NCBI RefSeq assembly: GCF_023035295.1 | Contig: NZ_CP075076.1 | Span: forward strand, 744,001 to 808,000 | Length of the DNA stretch: 64,000 bases | Reading direction: 5' to 3' | Source: Borrelia coriaceae | Lineage (GTDB): Bacteria > Spirochaetota > Spirochaetia > Borreliales > Borreliaceae | Part shown: piece after piece, positions 1 to 8,906 of the stretch | Numbering within the stretch: the first letter of the stretch is position 1 | Layout: the number at the start of each line of letters is the position of its first letter | Notes under the pieces: generated by a model | The model's input: the letters and a program-made list of their open reading frames with translations, nothing else | Told to the model about the DNA's origin: nothing | Database searches by the model: none | Translations under genes and position numbers: made by a program

Positions 1-1
1 G

Positions 2-478
2 AGGATAAAATCTGATTTTAAAAAACAAAATGCTCAAAATGCTACGGTTTTGAATTCAAATGGTAATAAATCTGTAAGTACTAATTTTAATGGTAAAAAT
101 AATTGTAAGGGTAATAAACAAAAAAGTTCTAGTAAAGACCGAAGATTGCGTATAGGAGGGTGTAAAGAAGTATGTCCTATTTGTGAGAAGCCTATTAGAG
201 ATATTATTTCTTGTATGTCTATGAAGTTTGATGGTGAAGATAAGCCTATACATTTTGATTGTGCTATTGATAAATTAAGGTCTGAGAATGAGCTTTTTAA
301 GAATGAGAGTTTGGTATATAGAGGTGTTGGTAAATTTTTTATTGTTGATAAGTCTGTTAGAGGAGATAACTTGGCTTTTAAGATAGTTAGAGAGATTGAG
401 TTTGAAAATTTAGAGAATTGTCCTAGTTGGCGAAAGAAAATTCTTCAAGATATGAATAAGGGATTTAAATTTTACTAA
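2..478 (+). CDS. Hypothetical protein with CPIC...HFDC zinc-finger-like motif (5' partial)
   Basis: The reading frame is open from base 2, with no stop before 476-478, so the gene probably starts upstream of the window. The first usable internal start is a TTG at base 50. Counting from that TTG, C42-P-I-C45 and H68-F-D-C71 form a C-x2-C-x22-H-x2-C pattern that looks like a small metal site. The part before it is Asn/Lys/Ser-rich and probably disordered. The stop lies two bases before coaD, so the two are probably cotranscribed. I do not recognise a named family and assign no function. Confidence 0.75.
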   Translation, partial: RIKSDFKKQNAQNATVLNSNGNKSVSTNFNGKNNCKGNKQKSSSKDRRLRIGGCKEVCPICEKPIRDIISCMSMKFDGEDKPIHFDCAIDKLRSENELFKNESLVYRGVGKFFIVDKSVRGDNLAFKIVREIEFENLENCPSWRKKILQDMNKGFKFY

Positions 479-480
479 TT

Positions 481-978
481 ATGAGAGTAGCATTATTTCC
501 TGGTTCATTTGATCCTATTACGTGGGGGCATATTGATTTAGTTAAGAGAGCATCATCAATTTTTGATAAAGTTATTGTTCTTGTTGCTAATAATAGTTCT
601 AAGAATTATTTGTTTAGTGATGTTGAGAGATATGAACTTGCTTGTGAGGTTATTGCATCTTTAGGGTGGTCAAGAGTTTTTGTAGATAGGTATGATGGAA
701 TTATTTTGGATTATGCTTTAAAGAATGATATTGGTTTTATTGTTAGAGGTGTTAGAGCTTTTCATGATTTTGAATTTGAATTTGAAAGGTATGTTGTTAA
801 TAACAAGCTTAGTCCTTCAATAGACATAGTATTTCTACCAAGTCGTGATAAATATCTATTTGTAAGGTCAGATCTTGTTAAAGAATTGATAAAGAATAAA
901 AATTTTGATCTTTCAAATTTTATTCCGGAGTTAGTGCAAAAAAAGTTGAAATCTAAATTTATTGACAAATTATCTTAA
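481..978 (+). CDS. coaD: Phosphopantetheine adenylyltransferase
   Basis: This enzyme transfers AMP from ATP to 4'-phosphopantetheine to make dephospho-CoA, the penultimate step of CoA synthesis in the cytoplasm. The 165-residue length is normal. The N-terminus has the nucleotidyltransferase signature G8-SFDP followed by T14-W-G-H17, and [12 protein letters not shown] resembles the family's RGLR..DFEYE segment. The usual ISS motif near the C-terminus appears as [12 protein letters not shown] 481 follows the previous stop by two bases. Its own stop codon (976-978) lies inside a 30-bp palindrome and overlaps the probable promoter of rpmF. In Borrelia CoA is also a principal low-molecular-weight thiol, which ties this gene to the CoA-disulfide reductase further along. 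Confidence 0.97.
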   Translation: MRVALFPGSFDPITWGHIDLVKRASSIFDKVIVLVANNSSKNYLFSDVERYELACEVIASLGWSRVFVDRYDGIILDYALKNDIGFIVRGVRAFHDFEFEFERYVVNNKLSPSIDIVFLPSRDKYLFVRSDLVKELIKNKNFDLSNFIPELVQKKLKSKFIDKLS

Positions 979-991
979 TAATATATATATT
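962..991 (+). promoter_or_regulatory. Probable sigma-70 promoter of rpmF-acpP-rnc
   Basis: TTGACA at 962-967 is a perfect -35 box. An 18-base spacer leads to TATATT at 986-991. Transcription would start around 998, about 30 bases before the rpmF ATG. The -10 box lies inside the palindrome at 971-1000, an arrangement compatible with operator control. The promoter sits in the last codons of coaD. Confidence 0.6.
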
Positions 992-1000
992 ATTAAGATA
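971..1000. repeat. 30-bp perfect palindrome across the coaD stop codon and rpmF -10 box
   Basis: Bases 971-1000 read identically on both strands. The left arm is TATCTTAATAATATA and the right arm is its exact reverse complement, with no spacer. It contains the coaD stop codon and the putative -10 box. It has almost no G or C and no following U-tract, so a terminator is unlikely. An operator or a DNA-structural element is more plausible. Confidence 0.85.
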
Positions 1001-1029
1001 CGTTTGTTTATGTTTAAGGAGGCAAATAG

Positions 1030-1212
1030 ATGGCTGTTCCAAAATTTAAGCCTTCAAAGTCTAGAAGTAGGACGAGGCGCAGTGTAAATATGAGGAAAAA
1101 AATCCCTCAACTTCAAGAGTGTTCAAATTGTGGTAATCTTACAGTAAGGCACAGAGTATGTGTAAAGTGTGGTTATTATAGAAATAATCAATATTTAGAA
1201 TTAGGATTATAG
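1030..1212 (+). CDS. rpmF: 50S ribosomal protein L32
   Basis: This is a 60-residue large-subunit ribosomal protein. The N-terminus ([17 protein letters not shown]) is the basic tail typical of L32, followed by a four-cysteine zinc ribbon (CSNCG near residue 32 and CVKCG near residue 45). A strong ribosome binding site, AAGGAGG at 1017-1023, precedes the ATG by six bases. It heads the conserved rpmF-acpP-rnc order. In many bacteria rpmF is cotranscribed with lipid-synthesis genes; here only acpP follows. Confidence 0.97.
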   Translation: MAVPKFKPSKSRSRTRRSVNMRKKIPQLQECSNCGNLTVRHRVCVKCGYYRNNQYLELGL

Positions 1213-1234
1213 TTTGAACGAGGAATATTTGTTT

Positions 1235-1477
1235 ATGGATCAAAGTGAGATTTTTAAAAAAGTTAGGGCTATTATATCCGAGCAGCTTGATAAAAAGGAA
1301 GACGAAATTACCATGGAATCAAGGTTTGTTGAGGATCTTGGTGCAGATAGTCTTGATATTTATGAGCTTTTATACTTACTTGAAGAAGCATTTGATGATA
1401 AGATCCCAGAAAATGAGGCTAGTGAATTTGAAACTATAGGTGATGTTGTTGCTTTTATTGAGAAAAAAAAGGGTTAG
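1235..1477 (+). CDS. acpP: Acyl carrier protein
   Basis: ACP carries acyl groups on a 4'-phosphopantetheine arm. The attachment serine is in the DSLD motif ([16 protein letters not shown]). I chose the ATG at 1235, which gives 80 residues, the usual ACP length. An in-frame TTG at 1214 would add seven residues, but the GAGG at 1220-1223 lies between the two and can serve only the ATG. The protein is acidic with the expected four-helix pattern. No fatty-acid synthesis genes are nearby. Borrelia is known to lack the full type II elongation pathway, so the acceptor and substrate of this ACP are not obvious from context. Confidence 0.95.
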   Translation: MDQSEIFKKVRAIISEQLDKKEDEITMESRFVEDLGADSLDIYELLYLLEEAFDDKIPENEASEFETIGDVVAFIEKKKG

Positions 1478-1482
1478 AGCTC

Positions 1483-2214
1483 ATGGGTTCTGCTGTAGTG
1501 AAGTTGGATGTAGCTCGAAGAAGGAAATTAGATGAGTTCTTAATGGGTTTGCATATTGATTTTAATGATATTGATTTGCTAAATATGTCTTTAAGTCATT
1601 CATCATATGCAAATGAATTTGATCAAAAATATGCTAATAATGAGAGATTAGAATTTTTAGGAGATTCTGTTCTTAATCTTATTATTACAGATTATTTGTA
1701 TAGATTTTATCCTGAAAAGAGTGAAGGTGAACTTAGTAAGGCTAGATCTTATATTGTTAGTGAAGAATCTCTCTCTAGTATTGCTCGTGAACTTAACCTT
1801 GGTAATTATATTTTACTTGGTAGGGGTGAGGAAAATAATGATGGACGCAATAAGAAGGGTATTCTTGCAGATACTATTGAGGCTTTTGTTGGAGCATTAT
1901 ATCTTGATGGTGGGTTTTTAAAAGTCTTAGATTTTGTAATAGAGCTATTTGAAGTTCATATAAGGTTAATGTTTAATCGTGGCGATTTTAAAGACTATAA
2001 AAGTCTTTTGCAAGAATATGTACAAAAAAAATATAAAGTTTCCCCAAGTTATAAATTAGCTAAAGAGTTAGGGCCTGATCATAATAAAGTTTTTTGTGTT
2101 GAACTTTATGTTAATGATAAATTTATATCTAATGGGAAAGGAAAATCTAAAAAAGAAGCTGAAATGATAGCAGCTGAAATGGCGCTTAAGAATATTTCAA
2201 ATATTGCTCTTTAA
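1483..2214 (+). CDS. rnc: Ribonuclease III
   Basis: This endonuclease cuts double-stranded RNA and processes rRNA precursors. The 243-residue protein has the RNase III signature [12 protein letters not shown] at about residues 47-58, acidic catalytic residues in the following helices ([13 protein letters not shown]), and a C-terminal double-stranded RNA-binding domain ([11 protein letters not shown] through [18 protein letters not shown]). The start is six bases after acpP, with weak Shine-Dalgarno spacing. The last 29 bases overlap the end of the converging CCA-enzyme gene, so the two transcripts could pair at their 3' ends. Confidence 0.96.
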   Translation: MGSAVVKLDVARRRKLDEFLMGLHIDFNDIDLLNMSLSHSSYANEFDQKYANNERLEFLGDSVLNLIITDYLYRFYPEKSEGELSKARSYIVSEESLSSIARELNLGNYILLGRGEENNDGRNKKGILADTIEAFVGALYLDGGFLKVLDFVIELFEVHIRLMFNRGDFKDYKSLLQEYVQKKYKVSPSYKLAKELGPDHNKVFCVELYVNDKFISNGKGKSKKEAEMIAAEMALKNISNIAL

Positions 2215-3409
2215 TTTTTTTAATTAGAGTCTTTTTTTTGTTTAATTTGGGATTAGTTAGTACTTCTCTTAATAGATGTTTGAGTATTTCTCCGATATTT
2301 TTATTGTCTGTTAATTGAAGGTCTTTGATATCATTGCCATTTATTTTTAGGTCTTTTAAAGATAAGGGATCTTTTAGCAATTTTTTTCTTTTTATTTTAT
2401 TAAGTATAAACCTAAGTTTATTATCTTTTCCTTTAAGAGCTTTATATATGTCAAGTATTTCTTTATAGTTTTCTTTAGTGGCTTTGTTTAATAGGATCCT
2501 GATATCATGTAATTTCTTAACTCTTAAATCTTTAATTTCATTAATAACTGTCTTATAGAATAATATTAATTTGATGTCTTTATTTGAAAATCTGAGCAAT
2601 TTTAAATTTTCTCTTAAAGAAGGTATATCTTTTTTGATTGTAAAAATAACTATTGCTTTTAAATAAAATTTGTTTTTGTTTAAACTAGTGATTTTCTTTT
2701 TTAATTTTTTATTTATTTCTATATTGAAAAAATTTTTGAAAAAATGTATTTTTTGTAAATAATTGATTCCCTTTATTGGATTTTTTCCTTCTAGAAGTTT
2801 AATAAATTCATTATTTATTCTTTCTTTTGATAGAAATAGGATATTTGCTTTCTTATATTGCATAGAGATTAGTGTATTTTGATCAATTGTGAAATCAAGT
2901 GTGGATGCGAACCTTGCGGCTCTAAGTATTCTAAGAGCGTCTTCTTCGAATCTTTTGTTTGGTTCTCCTATACATTTTATTATTTTTTTATTAAGGTCTT
3001 GTTTGCCATTATAGCAATCTATTATTTTACAGTTCAGTATATCCATTGCAATTGAGTTTATTGTAAAATCTCTTCTTTTAAGATCTTCATTTAAGTTGTT
3101 TGTGAATTTTATTGTTTTAGGAGCTCTTTTATTTTCGTAGTCTATGTCTATTCTATAAGTTGTAACTTCAAAAATTTTTTTATTAAAAATAATGCTTATT
3201 GTTCCATGTTTTATTCCTGTTTGTATATTATTTGGAAATAGTCGCATTATTTCTTCTGGAGTTGCATTTGTTGTGAAGTCAAAATCATCAGGTATTTTTT
3301 TAAGAAGCAAGTCTCTTAAAGCACCTCCAACTAGGAAAAATTCATAATTATTATTATTAAAGATTTTACTAATTTTCATTATCTCTTTGGTATTAGTGCC
3401 TAAATTCAT
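2186..3409 (-). CDS. cca: CCA tRNA nucleotidyltransferase / poly(A) polymerase family
   Basis: This class II nucleotidyltransferase adds or repairs the CCA end of tRNAs. Motifs are [11 protein letters not shown], then DDFDFTTNA with the two metal-binding aspartates, [15 protein letters not shown], and [24 protein letters not shown] follows, matching the ERxxxE-type helix. The length is 407 residues. Older annotation calls Borrelia homologues poly(A) polymerase (pcnB), and sequence alone does not separate the two activities. With a single gene, CCA addition is more likely. An in-frame ATG at 3379 preceded by AAAGAGATA is an alternative start. The gene converges on and overlaps rnc by 29 bases. 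Confidence 0.9.
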   Translation of the reverse strand: MNLGTNTKEIMKISKIFNNNNYEFFLVGGALRDLLLKKIPDDFDFTTNATPEEIMRLFPNNIQTGIKHGTISIIFNKKIFEVTTYRIDIDYENKRAPKTIKFTNNLNEDLKRRDFTINSIAMDILNCKIIDCYNGKQDLNKKIIKCIGEPNKRFEEDALRILRAARFASTLDFTIDQNTLISMQYKKANILFLSKERINNEFIKLLEGKNPIKGINYLQKIHFFKNFFNIEINKKLKKKITSLNKNKFYLKAIVIFTIKKDIPSLRENLKLLRFSNKDIKLILFYKTVINEIKDLRVKKLHDIRILLNKATKENYKEILDIYKALKGKDNKLRFILNKIKRKKLLKDPLSLKDLKINGNDIKDLQLTDNKNIGEILKHLLREVLTNPKLNKKKTLIKKIKEQYLKYS

Positions 3410-3538
3410 ATAGAAATATATTATAGTTGAAATACTATTTTTTCTAAGGTTAAAATATAATTTTAGTTTATTCTTAAAATATCATAAAATAATATTTGTT
3501 TAACATATTTTTAAACATTTATATATAAATGGGGTTTT

Positions 3539-5305
3539 ATGAACAAGAGTAGTGTTAGTATATATGATTCTATTGAGAAGCTTTCAAAGGATGCAAGGGC
3601 TAAATTAATAAGAGAGATTAAAAAAAATCTAAGTCTAAATTCTTCAGTATTGTCTGTAAATAATTCTAATTACTTAGATTCGGATTCGGATATTCAGATT
3701 GATGATTTTTTGTCTAAAAAATTTATGGAGGAGTCTTTTTGGATAAAGATATGGGTATATATCTTAAGCTTTTTTCAAAGAGATAAGACCAAGGAGGATA
3801 TTTATAAGTTGCATCTTCTAAAAAAATTAGAAGATCGTGTTAATAATATATATAAAAACCCTGTCGTGGACTTTAAAAAAGGGTATCTGCGCGTAGGTTT
3901 TGTAGAAATGTTTTTTGAACTTTATTGTTATTTTGTTAAGCTTAAAAGATATTTTAAGATGTTAGATACAGGGAATATTGTTGAACAAGCAATGTTTGAA
4001 ATTATTCAGAGTAAGATTCCCAATGCTAAGTGTGAGATGGAAGATTTTTTAGAGTTTGGAGAGTATGAACGATTTTTAAAAAAAGAGAAAAGTCAAAATG
4101 GGATAGAAGATGCTATTAAAATAAAAATTAGTGATTATATTGGGTCAATTCCTTTACAAACTTATGCAGTTGTAGAGGAAATGTTTGAATTTTTTTATGT
4201 TCTAGATGGGATTGCATTTTTTCCTTACAAGTCTTTTTTTTCTTTCTTTAATATTGAGCTTTTAGATGATGTGGACAATTTCGATGTTGCCGATCTGGAT
4301 AGGACAGCGAGTGCTAGTTTTGAGAGCGTTAATAAATATTTTAAGTGCTTCTTTGAGCTTTTGCATACCTTAAGAAAGGTTGAAATAAATGAAGAAGTTT
4401 TAAAAATTATTGTTAAAAATTATTTTTTAATAATAAGATCAAATGAAGATGGCCTTTTAAGTGAAGAAAGTCTTTTAGGGGTTGATGCTATGTTTAAAGA
4501 CATTTTGGGTATTATGATAAAAATCATTGGTTTATCAAAGACTTTGCCTTATTTGGATGTTTTTAAAATTTATTATGAAAATCCAGTTTTAGAGCCAAAG
4601 AAGCATATTCCTTGTTTTGATATAAAAAGTTTTCATGAAAATGTTTTATTTCTAAATGTTACTGCTCAGATTGTCAAGAATCATGAGAAATCTTTAAAAG
4701 GACTTATGAATAGAGAACTTAAAGACTTAATTGAAAATTATGATGTTATTATGAATTTAGATAATGTCCTTTTCAAAGGAATGGAACTTGAATATTCAAA
4801 TTTAAAGAAACTTTACTTTTTAAATGAATTCTTTAAAGATATTTATGATGTGAAAATTGCAGAAATATTAAAAACTGTAAACAATGTAGTACTTGTAAAT
4901 AGTACTGATTTGAGAAGTTTGTATATTAAGCTTGAGAAAAATATTGGTATACTTAGAAAAAAAGTTTACGATTTATATTTTGAGCTTAATTATAAAAATG
5001 AGGAATATGAGAAATATAGCAAAGATTATAGTAGTGATGATTCTTATAGAGATAAAATTTTAGAATGGTGTTTGAAAGAGGCCGATGCTGTTAAAGAGTT
5101 AGTTTTTGATTTTATGAATTATTTTGTTGATCTTAAGGAAAAGTACATTGCTCTTTTAGAGAATAATAATGCTTTTATACAAAGTGCTCTTAATATTTCC
5201 CATAAATTGTCTACGGAGACTAATTCAAAGCTCAGTTTAAGTTGTGTTATTGATAATGTGTTGTTTATAATTAAACAAGCTCTTTTTATACTTGAGAATT
5301 TGTAA
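3539..5305 (+). CDS. Hypothetical cytoplasmic protein, 588 aa (Borrelia-type)
   Basis: I do not recognise a functional family. The protein is Leu/Ile/Phe/Lys-rich and apparently largely helical. It has no signal peptide; the only strongly hydrophobic stretches, such as WIKIWVYILSFF near residue 67 and FFYVLDGIAFFPYKSFFSFF near residue 220, are short or interrupted. It starts at ATG 3539 after a GGGG-containing site and is divergent from the CCA-enzyme gene. The next gene begins six bases after its stop, which suggests a two-gene operon with the small membrane protein. Conserved position in the genus is expected, but no role can be inferred. Confidence 0.8.
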   Translation: MNKSSVSIYDSIEKLSKDARAKLIREIKKNLSLNSSVLSVNNSNYLDSDSDIQIDDFLSKKFMEESFWIKIWVYILSFFQRDKTKEDIYKLHLLKKLEDRVNNIYKNPVVDFKKGYLRVGFVEMFFELYCYFVKLKRYFKMLDTGNIVEQAMFEIIQSKIPNAKCEMEDFLEFGEYERFLKKEKSQNGIEDAIKIKISDYIGSIPLQTYAVVEEMFEFFYVLDGIAFFPYKSFFSFFNIELLDDVDNFDVADLDRTASASFESVNKYFKCFFELLHTLRKVEINEEVLKIIVKNYFLIIRSNEDGLLSEESLLGVDAMFKDILGIMIKIIGLSKTLPYLDVFKIYYENPVLEPKKHIPCFDIKSFHENVLFLNVTAQIVKNHEKSLKGLMNRELKDLIENYDVIMNLDNVLFKGMELEYSNLKKLYFLNEFFKDIYDVKIAEILKTVNNVVLVNSTDLRSLYIKLEKNIGILRKKVYDLYFELNYKNEEYEKYSKDYSSDDSYRDKILEWCLKEADAVKELVFDFMNYFVDLKEKYIALLENNNAFIQSALNISHKLSTETNSKLSLSCVIDNVLFIIKQALFILENL

Positions 5306-5311
5306 GCTATT

Positions 5312-5635
5312 ATGAAAAATTTTAATGTAAATGATTTGAAATTATTGTCAGTTTTTATTAGAGTTTTAGTAATAATTTTATTTCTTAATTCTGTATTTAG
5401 TTTGTTTATGTTTTTAGCAGGTGCTTATAATGTTTTTATGTATTCTTTTCAAAGATTTTCACTTGAGTTTACAATTGTATTGAGTGCTGTTTCATTTGGA
5501 CTTGAGGCTACTAGGTTAATATTTTTTTATTTGTTTAGAAAAAAGAAGGTTAAGCATTATATCATTTTGTTTTTTAGTTTTATTGTTTGTTTTTGTGCTT
5601 TTTTTATCAAAATTTTTCTTTTTTTGGAAATATAA
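5312..5635 (+). CDS. Small integral membrane protein, 107 aa
   Basis: This short protein has three clear hydrophobic segments, at about residues 12-37, 45-72 and 82-104. The last two are separated by a basic loop (FRKKKVKH), a positive-inside arrangement. It follows the 588-residue hypothetical by six bases and probably shares its transcript. Just downstream lies the tRNA-Thr promoter. No family is recognised. Confidence 0.7.
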   Translation: MKNFNVNDLKLLSVFIRVLVIILFLNSVFSLFMFLAGAYNVFMYSFQRFSLEFTIVLSAVSFGLEATRLIFFYLFRKKKVKHYIILFFSFIVCFCAFFIKIFLFLEI

Positions 5636-5653
5636 TTTATTTTGATCTTACTC

Positions 5654-5682
5654 TTGACTAATATATTTTATTTTTATAAACT
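5654..5682 (+). promoter_or_regulatory. Probable promoter of the tRNA-Thr/tRNA-Tyr unit
   Basis: TTGACT at 5654-5659 is followed by a 17-base spacer and TAAACT at 5677-5682. TATAAA at 5675-5680 is an alternative -10 with a shorter spacer. A start near 5690 would lie about ten bases before the tRNA-Thr 5' end, the normal distance for a stable-RNA promoter. Confidence 0.55.
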
Positions 5683-5700
5683 AACCCTTAGCTTTATTAT

Positions 5701-5774
5701 GCCGACTTAGCTCAGCTGGCTAGAGCAGCGGTCTTGTAAACCGCAGGTCGTCGGTTCGAATCCGACAGTCGGCT
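5701..5774 (+). tRNA. tRNA-Thr (anticodon TGT)
   Basis: A 74-base cloverleaf with acceptor stem GCCGACT/AGTCGGC fully paired, a D-arm (GCTC...GAGC), anticodon loop CTTGTAA within GCGGT/ACCGC, and a GTCGG-TTCGAAT-CCGAC T-arm. The TGT anticodon reads ACA threonine codons. CCA is not encoded, so the nucleotidyltransferase in this window is needed. It is four bases from tRNA-Tyr. Confidence 0.98.
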
Positions 5775-5778
5775 TTAA

Positions 5779-5860
5779 GGGGCGGTACCGAAGTGGTTAA
5801 CCGGGGCAGACTGTAAATCTGTTGGCGTTGCCTACGTGGGTTCGAATCCCACCCTCCCCA
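5779..5860 (+). tRNA. tRNA-Tyr (anticodon GTA)
   Basis: An 82-base class II tRNA with a long variable arm, as expected for bacterial tRNA-Tyr. The anticodon loop is CTGTAAA (GTA). The T-arm is GTGGG-TTCGAAT-CCCAC. The acceptor stem is GGGGCGG against CCTCCCC, which pairs except for C5 opposite U68. The discriminator is A. It lies four bases after tRNA-Thr and is probably cotranscribed. The 229 bases from here to mltG hold no other gene that I can see. Confidence 0.97.
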
Positions 5861-6089
5861 GTTTGAAGTTAGGATTTAGCTAGATATCTTTTGTGAGGTT
5901 TGGTTTTTTGGAGTATGGTCTTGGTGTTGAGCTTGTTAGAATTTTGAGTATTTTTCATATCCTTTATAATAGGATTTTAATTAATCTTTGTATTTATGTT
6001 TTTCAGGGGCAATGTGTTTTGTTGTTTCTTGTTTGATTGAGAACATAAAAGTGTGATTTTCTTTTTTTTAAAAGAGATTTTAAGTTTTT

Positions 6090-7124
6090 ATGGCAATAAA
6101 AAGAATTCTCATTTCCCTTTTTATATTATTTATTATTTCATTTCTTTTAGTATTTTTTTTATATTTTTTAAATTCTTCTCCTTTTAAATCTGATTTGATA
6201 TATGAGTTTGAAGTTCAAAAGGGGTGGGGAGTAAAAAAAATTGCTGGGGAACTTAAGAAAAGGGGATTAATTAGGTCTGACAAATTGTTAATTGCCATTG
6301 CCTATTTTTTTGGTAGTGATAAAAATTTTAAAGAAGGCAAATATTTAATCAATGGTGGTTGTTCTACTTTTGATGTGTATAGAGAATTTTTGAAAGGTAG
6401 GCCTATACTTTCTATTAATATTACCATACCCGAGGGATATACTGGCAGAAGAATAGCTTTAAAGCTTAATGAATTAGGCATTATTAGTGATGTACAGAGT
6501 TTTCTTGATTTAATAAGTGATGTCAGATTTATTAGTGAACTTGGACTTAGTTATGATTCTCTTGAAGGGTTTTTATTTCCAGATACTTATAAATTTTATA
6601 AGGGTATGGATATTAAGGAAATAATTCGAATTTTTGTTAATAATTTTTTTAGTAAACTTGATTCTATTGGCATAGAACATAAATCTTATTCTAGTGAAGA
6701 ACTTTACAATAAAGTGATTGTTGCTTCTATTGTTGAGCGTGAATATCGAGTTAAGAGTGAAGCACCAATAATGGCATCCGTTTTTTACAATAGGATAAAG
6801 TCTAATATGGCATTACAGTCTTGTGCTACAATTGAGTATATTATTACCGAAGAACTAAGGAAAACTCATCCTACAAGAATTTATTTTTCTGATTTAGAGA
6901 TTAATTCTGCATATAATACTTATATTAATAAAGGTTATCCTCCCGGTCCAATTTCTAACGCTGGGATTGTATCTCTAAAGGCAGCCTTTTTCCCAGATAA
7001 CACAAATTATTTATTTTTTGTCGTAGAGGATCCTAAGATTGGAACTCATAAATTCTCTTCAGTTTATAATGACCATCTCTTGGCTGTAAAGAGTTATATT
7101 CGTAATTTTATTACCAAGGATTAA
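6090..7124 (+). CDS. mltG: Endolytic murein transglycosylase MltG (YceG family)
   Basis: MltG cuts nascent glycan strands in the periplasm and acts as a terminase of peptidoglycan polymerisation. The 344-residue protein has an N-terminal membrane anchor (about residues 5-28), a LysM-like segment, then the YceG catalytic domain. SLEGFLFPDTYKF and VASIVEREYRVKSEAP are hallmark motifs; the second carries the catalytic glutamate. NPGYPPGPISN-like residues (NKGYPPGPISNAG) and FFPDNTNYLFFV close the domain. It is six bases upstream of dnaG, so it appears to head an operon with dnaG and rpoD. Confidence 0.95.
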   Translation: MAIKRILISLFILFIISFLLVFFLYFLNSSPFKSDLIYEFEVQKGWGVKKIAGELKKRGLIRSDKLLIAIAYFFGSDKNFKEGKYLINGGCSTFDVYREFLKGRPILSINITIPEGYTGRRIALKLNELGIISDVQSFLDLISDVRFISELGLSYDSLEGFLFPDTYKFYKGMDIKEIIRIFVNNFFSKLDSIGIEHKSYSSEELYNKVIVASIVEREYRVKSEAPIMASVFYNRIKSNMALQSCATIEYIITEELRKTHPTRIYFSDLEINSAYNTYINKGYPPGPISNAGIVSLKAAFFPDNTNYLFFVVEDPKIGTHKFSSVYNDHLLAVKSYIRNFITKD

Positions 7125-7130
7125 ATAAGT

Positions 7131-8906
7131 ATGGAGTATGCTAAGGTTATAGATTTGATTAAACAAAGGGTGGATATTGTAGATTTAATAGGCGAGCGTG
7201 TTATATTAGTTAAATCAGGATCGTCTTATAAGGGACTTTGTCCTTTTCATGCAGAAAAAACACCTTCTTTTTCTATAACCCCTGCTCAGGGACTTTTTTA
7301 TTGTTTTGGATGTAAGAAGGGAGGAGATGTCATCAAATTTTTGATGGATATTGAAAAGCTTGATTATAATGCTGCTGTTAAGTCTTTGTGTAGTAGGATA
7401 GGTATTATATATGATGGGTTGAAGAAAACCATTGGTTCTAAGAAGGAGATTCATGCTAAAACAATAGTTTCAAAGATATATAATTTGAACTTTAAATTGA
7501 TTAAGACTTTTTCATTTTTTTTAAATCATAGTCCAGAGGTTTTGGATTATATTTTGCAAGGTAGGGGTATATCTAAAGGGGTTATCGATTTATTTAATAT
7601 TGGATATTTGCACTGCGATGTCCCAGGTAAGTTTAATTTTTATGATTTTTTAGTTTCTAAAGGATATTCTGATGAAATTTTGAATAAAAGTGGTTTGTTT
7701 TCAAAAAAAAAACAGAGATTTTCAATTTTATCTGGAAGATTAATTTTCCCAATCAGAGATTTTAAAGGCAATGTGGTAGGATTTGGAGGTAGAGGTTTAG
7801 CTGATAATAAGGGGCCTAAGTATATTAATTTAAGTGCGACAGAGGTTTTTAAAAAGAGAGAGTTGCTTTATGGATTTTATGAAGGTTTTTCTGTAATTAA
7901 GGAGAGTAAATCTGTAATTTTAACAGAAGGATATATAGATGTGCTCTCTTTTTTTACAGCTGGTGTAAAGATTGCAGTTTCTACACTTGGTACTTCTTTT
8001 TCAAGGGAACATTTTGCTTTAATTAAGAGATATGCGGATAAAATAGTGATATGTTTTGATGATGATGATGCTGGACTTTTGGCTACTTTTAATGCTTATC
8101 GTATTTGTTTGCCGTTTGAAATTGATGTAAGTGTTATTAAGATGAAGCACGGAGTTGATCCTGCAGATGTTTTGAAGAATAAAGGTGTTTGTGTCTTAAA
8201 AGATATGATTAATGATAGTTGTGAGGCTTTTGAATATCTTTTGGAGAAATATTCAGGTAAATATGATTTTAGTAAAACAACAGATTTAAATAGTATGATT
8301 AGAATGTTTATAACTTTGATAAGTTTGTCAAGCACTAATACACAAAGAGATCTTCTTTTAGCAAAACTTGAGAGTAGGGTAGGTATTAGGTTAGAAACCT
8401 TAAGAGAAGATTATTATAATATGAGAGAAAGGAGTGCAGTTGAAAGTTATAAGAGAAACGCATATTCTTATGAGATCAATACCTATGAGAGATATTTATT
8501 AGTTGCCTTATTGAAAGACTTTAATTATTTTACTATAATAAGGCGTAATATTAATGATAGTGACTTGTATGACATTGATGTAAAAAAAATTTTTATGTGT
8601 TTTGAGTACCTATTTGAAAATAATGAAGATTTTTCATTGCTTAATTTAAAAGAATCATTAAAAAATAGTAAATATAGTGTTAGTGAAGTTTTTTTTGAAA
8701 ATATGCTACGAGTAGAGTTTGAAGTGGATTATGAGATGGTTAAGCAAATTTTGTTTGCAATAAAAAAGAGAAAGGTAGAAAATAGAATCCTAGAATTTAA
8801 AGAGATGAGTAGAAATGATGTTTTAATAAATGCTAAGGACCAAATAAGAGAATTGATGTTTTTAAATATGCAAAGAGAAAATTTGAGGATATATTTTAAT
8901 GAATAG
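7131..8906 (+). CDS. dnaG: DNA primase
   Basis: Primase makes RNA primers at the replication fork. The 591-residue protein begins with a CHC2 zinc finger (C37, H40, C58, C61). It continues with the catalytic core (GRLIFPIRD...GFGGRGL), the TOPRIM fold ([11 protein letters not shown] near residue 262 and CFDDDDAG near 307), and a divergent C-terminal helicase-interaction region. Start and length fit the family. Its last eight bases overlap the rpoD start, as in macromolecular-synthesis operons, although rpsU is absent here and mltG occupies the upstream position. Confidence 0.97.
   Translation: MEYAKVIDLIKQRVDIVDLIGERVILVKSGSSYKGLCPFHAEKTPSFSITPAQGLFYCFGCKKGGDVIKFLMDIEKLDYNAAVKSLCSRIGIIYDGLKKTIGSKKEIHAKTIVSKIYNLNFKLIKTFSFFLNHSPEVLDYILQGRGISKGVIDLFNIGYLHCDVPGKFNFYDFLVSKGYSDEILNKSGLFSKKKQRFSILSGRLIFPIRDFKGNVVGFGGRGLADNKGPKYINLSATEVFKKRELLYGFYEGFSVIKESKSVILTEGYIDVLSFFTAGVKIAVSTLGTSFSREHFALIKRYADKIVICFDDDDAGLLATFNAYRICLPFEIDVSVIKMKHGVDPADVLKNKGVCVLKDMINDSCEAFEYLLEKYSGKYDFSKTTDLNSMIRMFITLISLSSTNTQRDLLLAKLESRVGIRLETLREDYYNMRERSAVESYKRNAYSYEINTYERYLLVALLKDFNYFTIIRRNINDSDLYDIDVKKIFMCFEYLFENNEDFSLLNLKESLKNSKYSVSEVFFENMLRVEFEVDYEMVKQILFAIKKRKVENRILEFKEMSRNDVLINAKDQIRELMFLNMQRENLRIYFNE

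Noticed and set aside
971..1000. Palindrome as an intrinsic terminator for coaD
   Set aside because: The stem is almost entirely A/T, has no U-tract and overlaps a consensus promoter, so termination is less likely than regulation.
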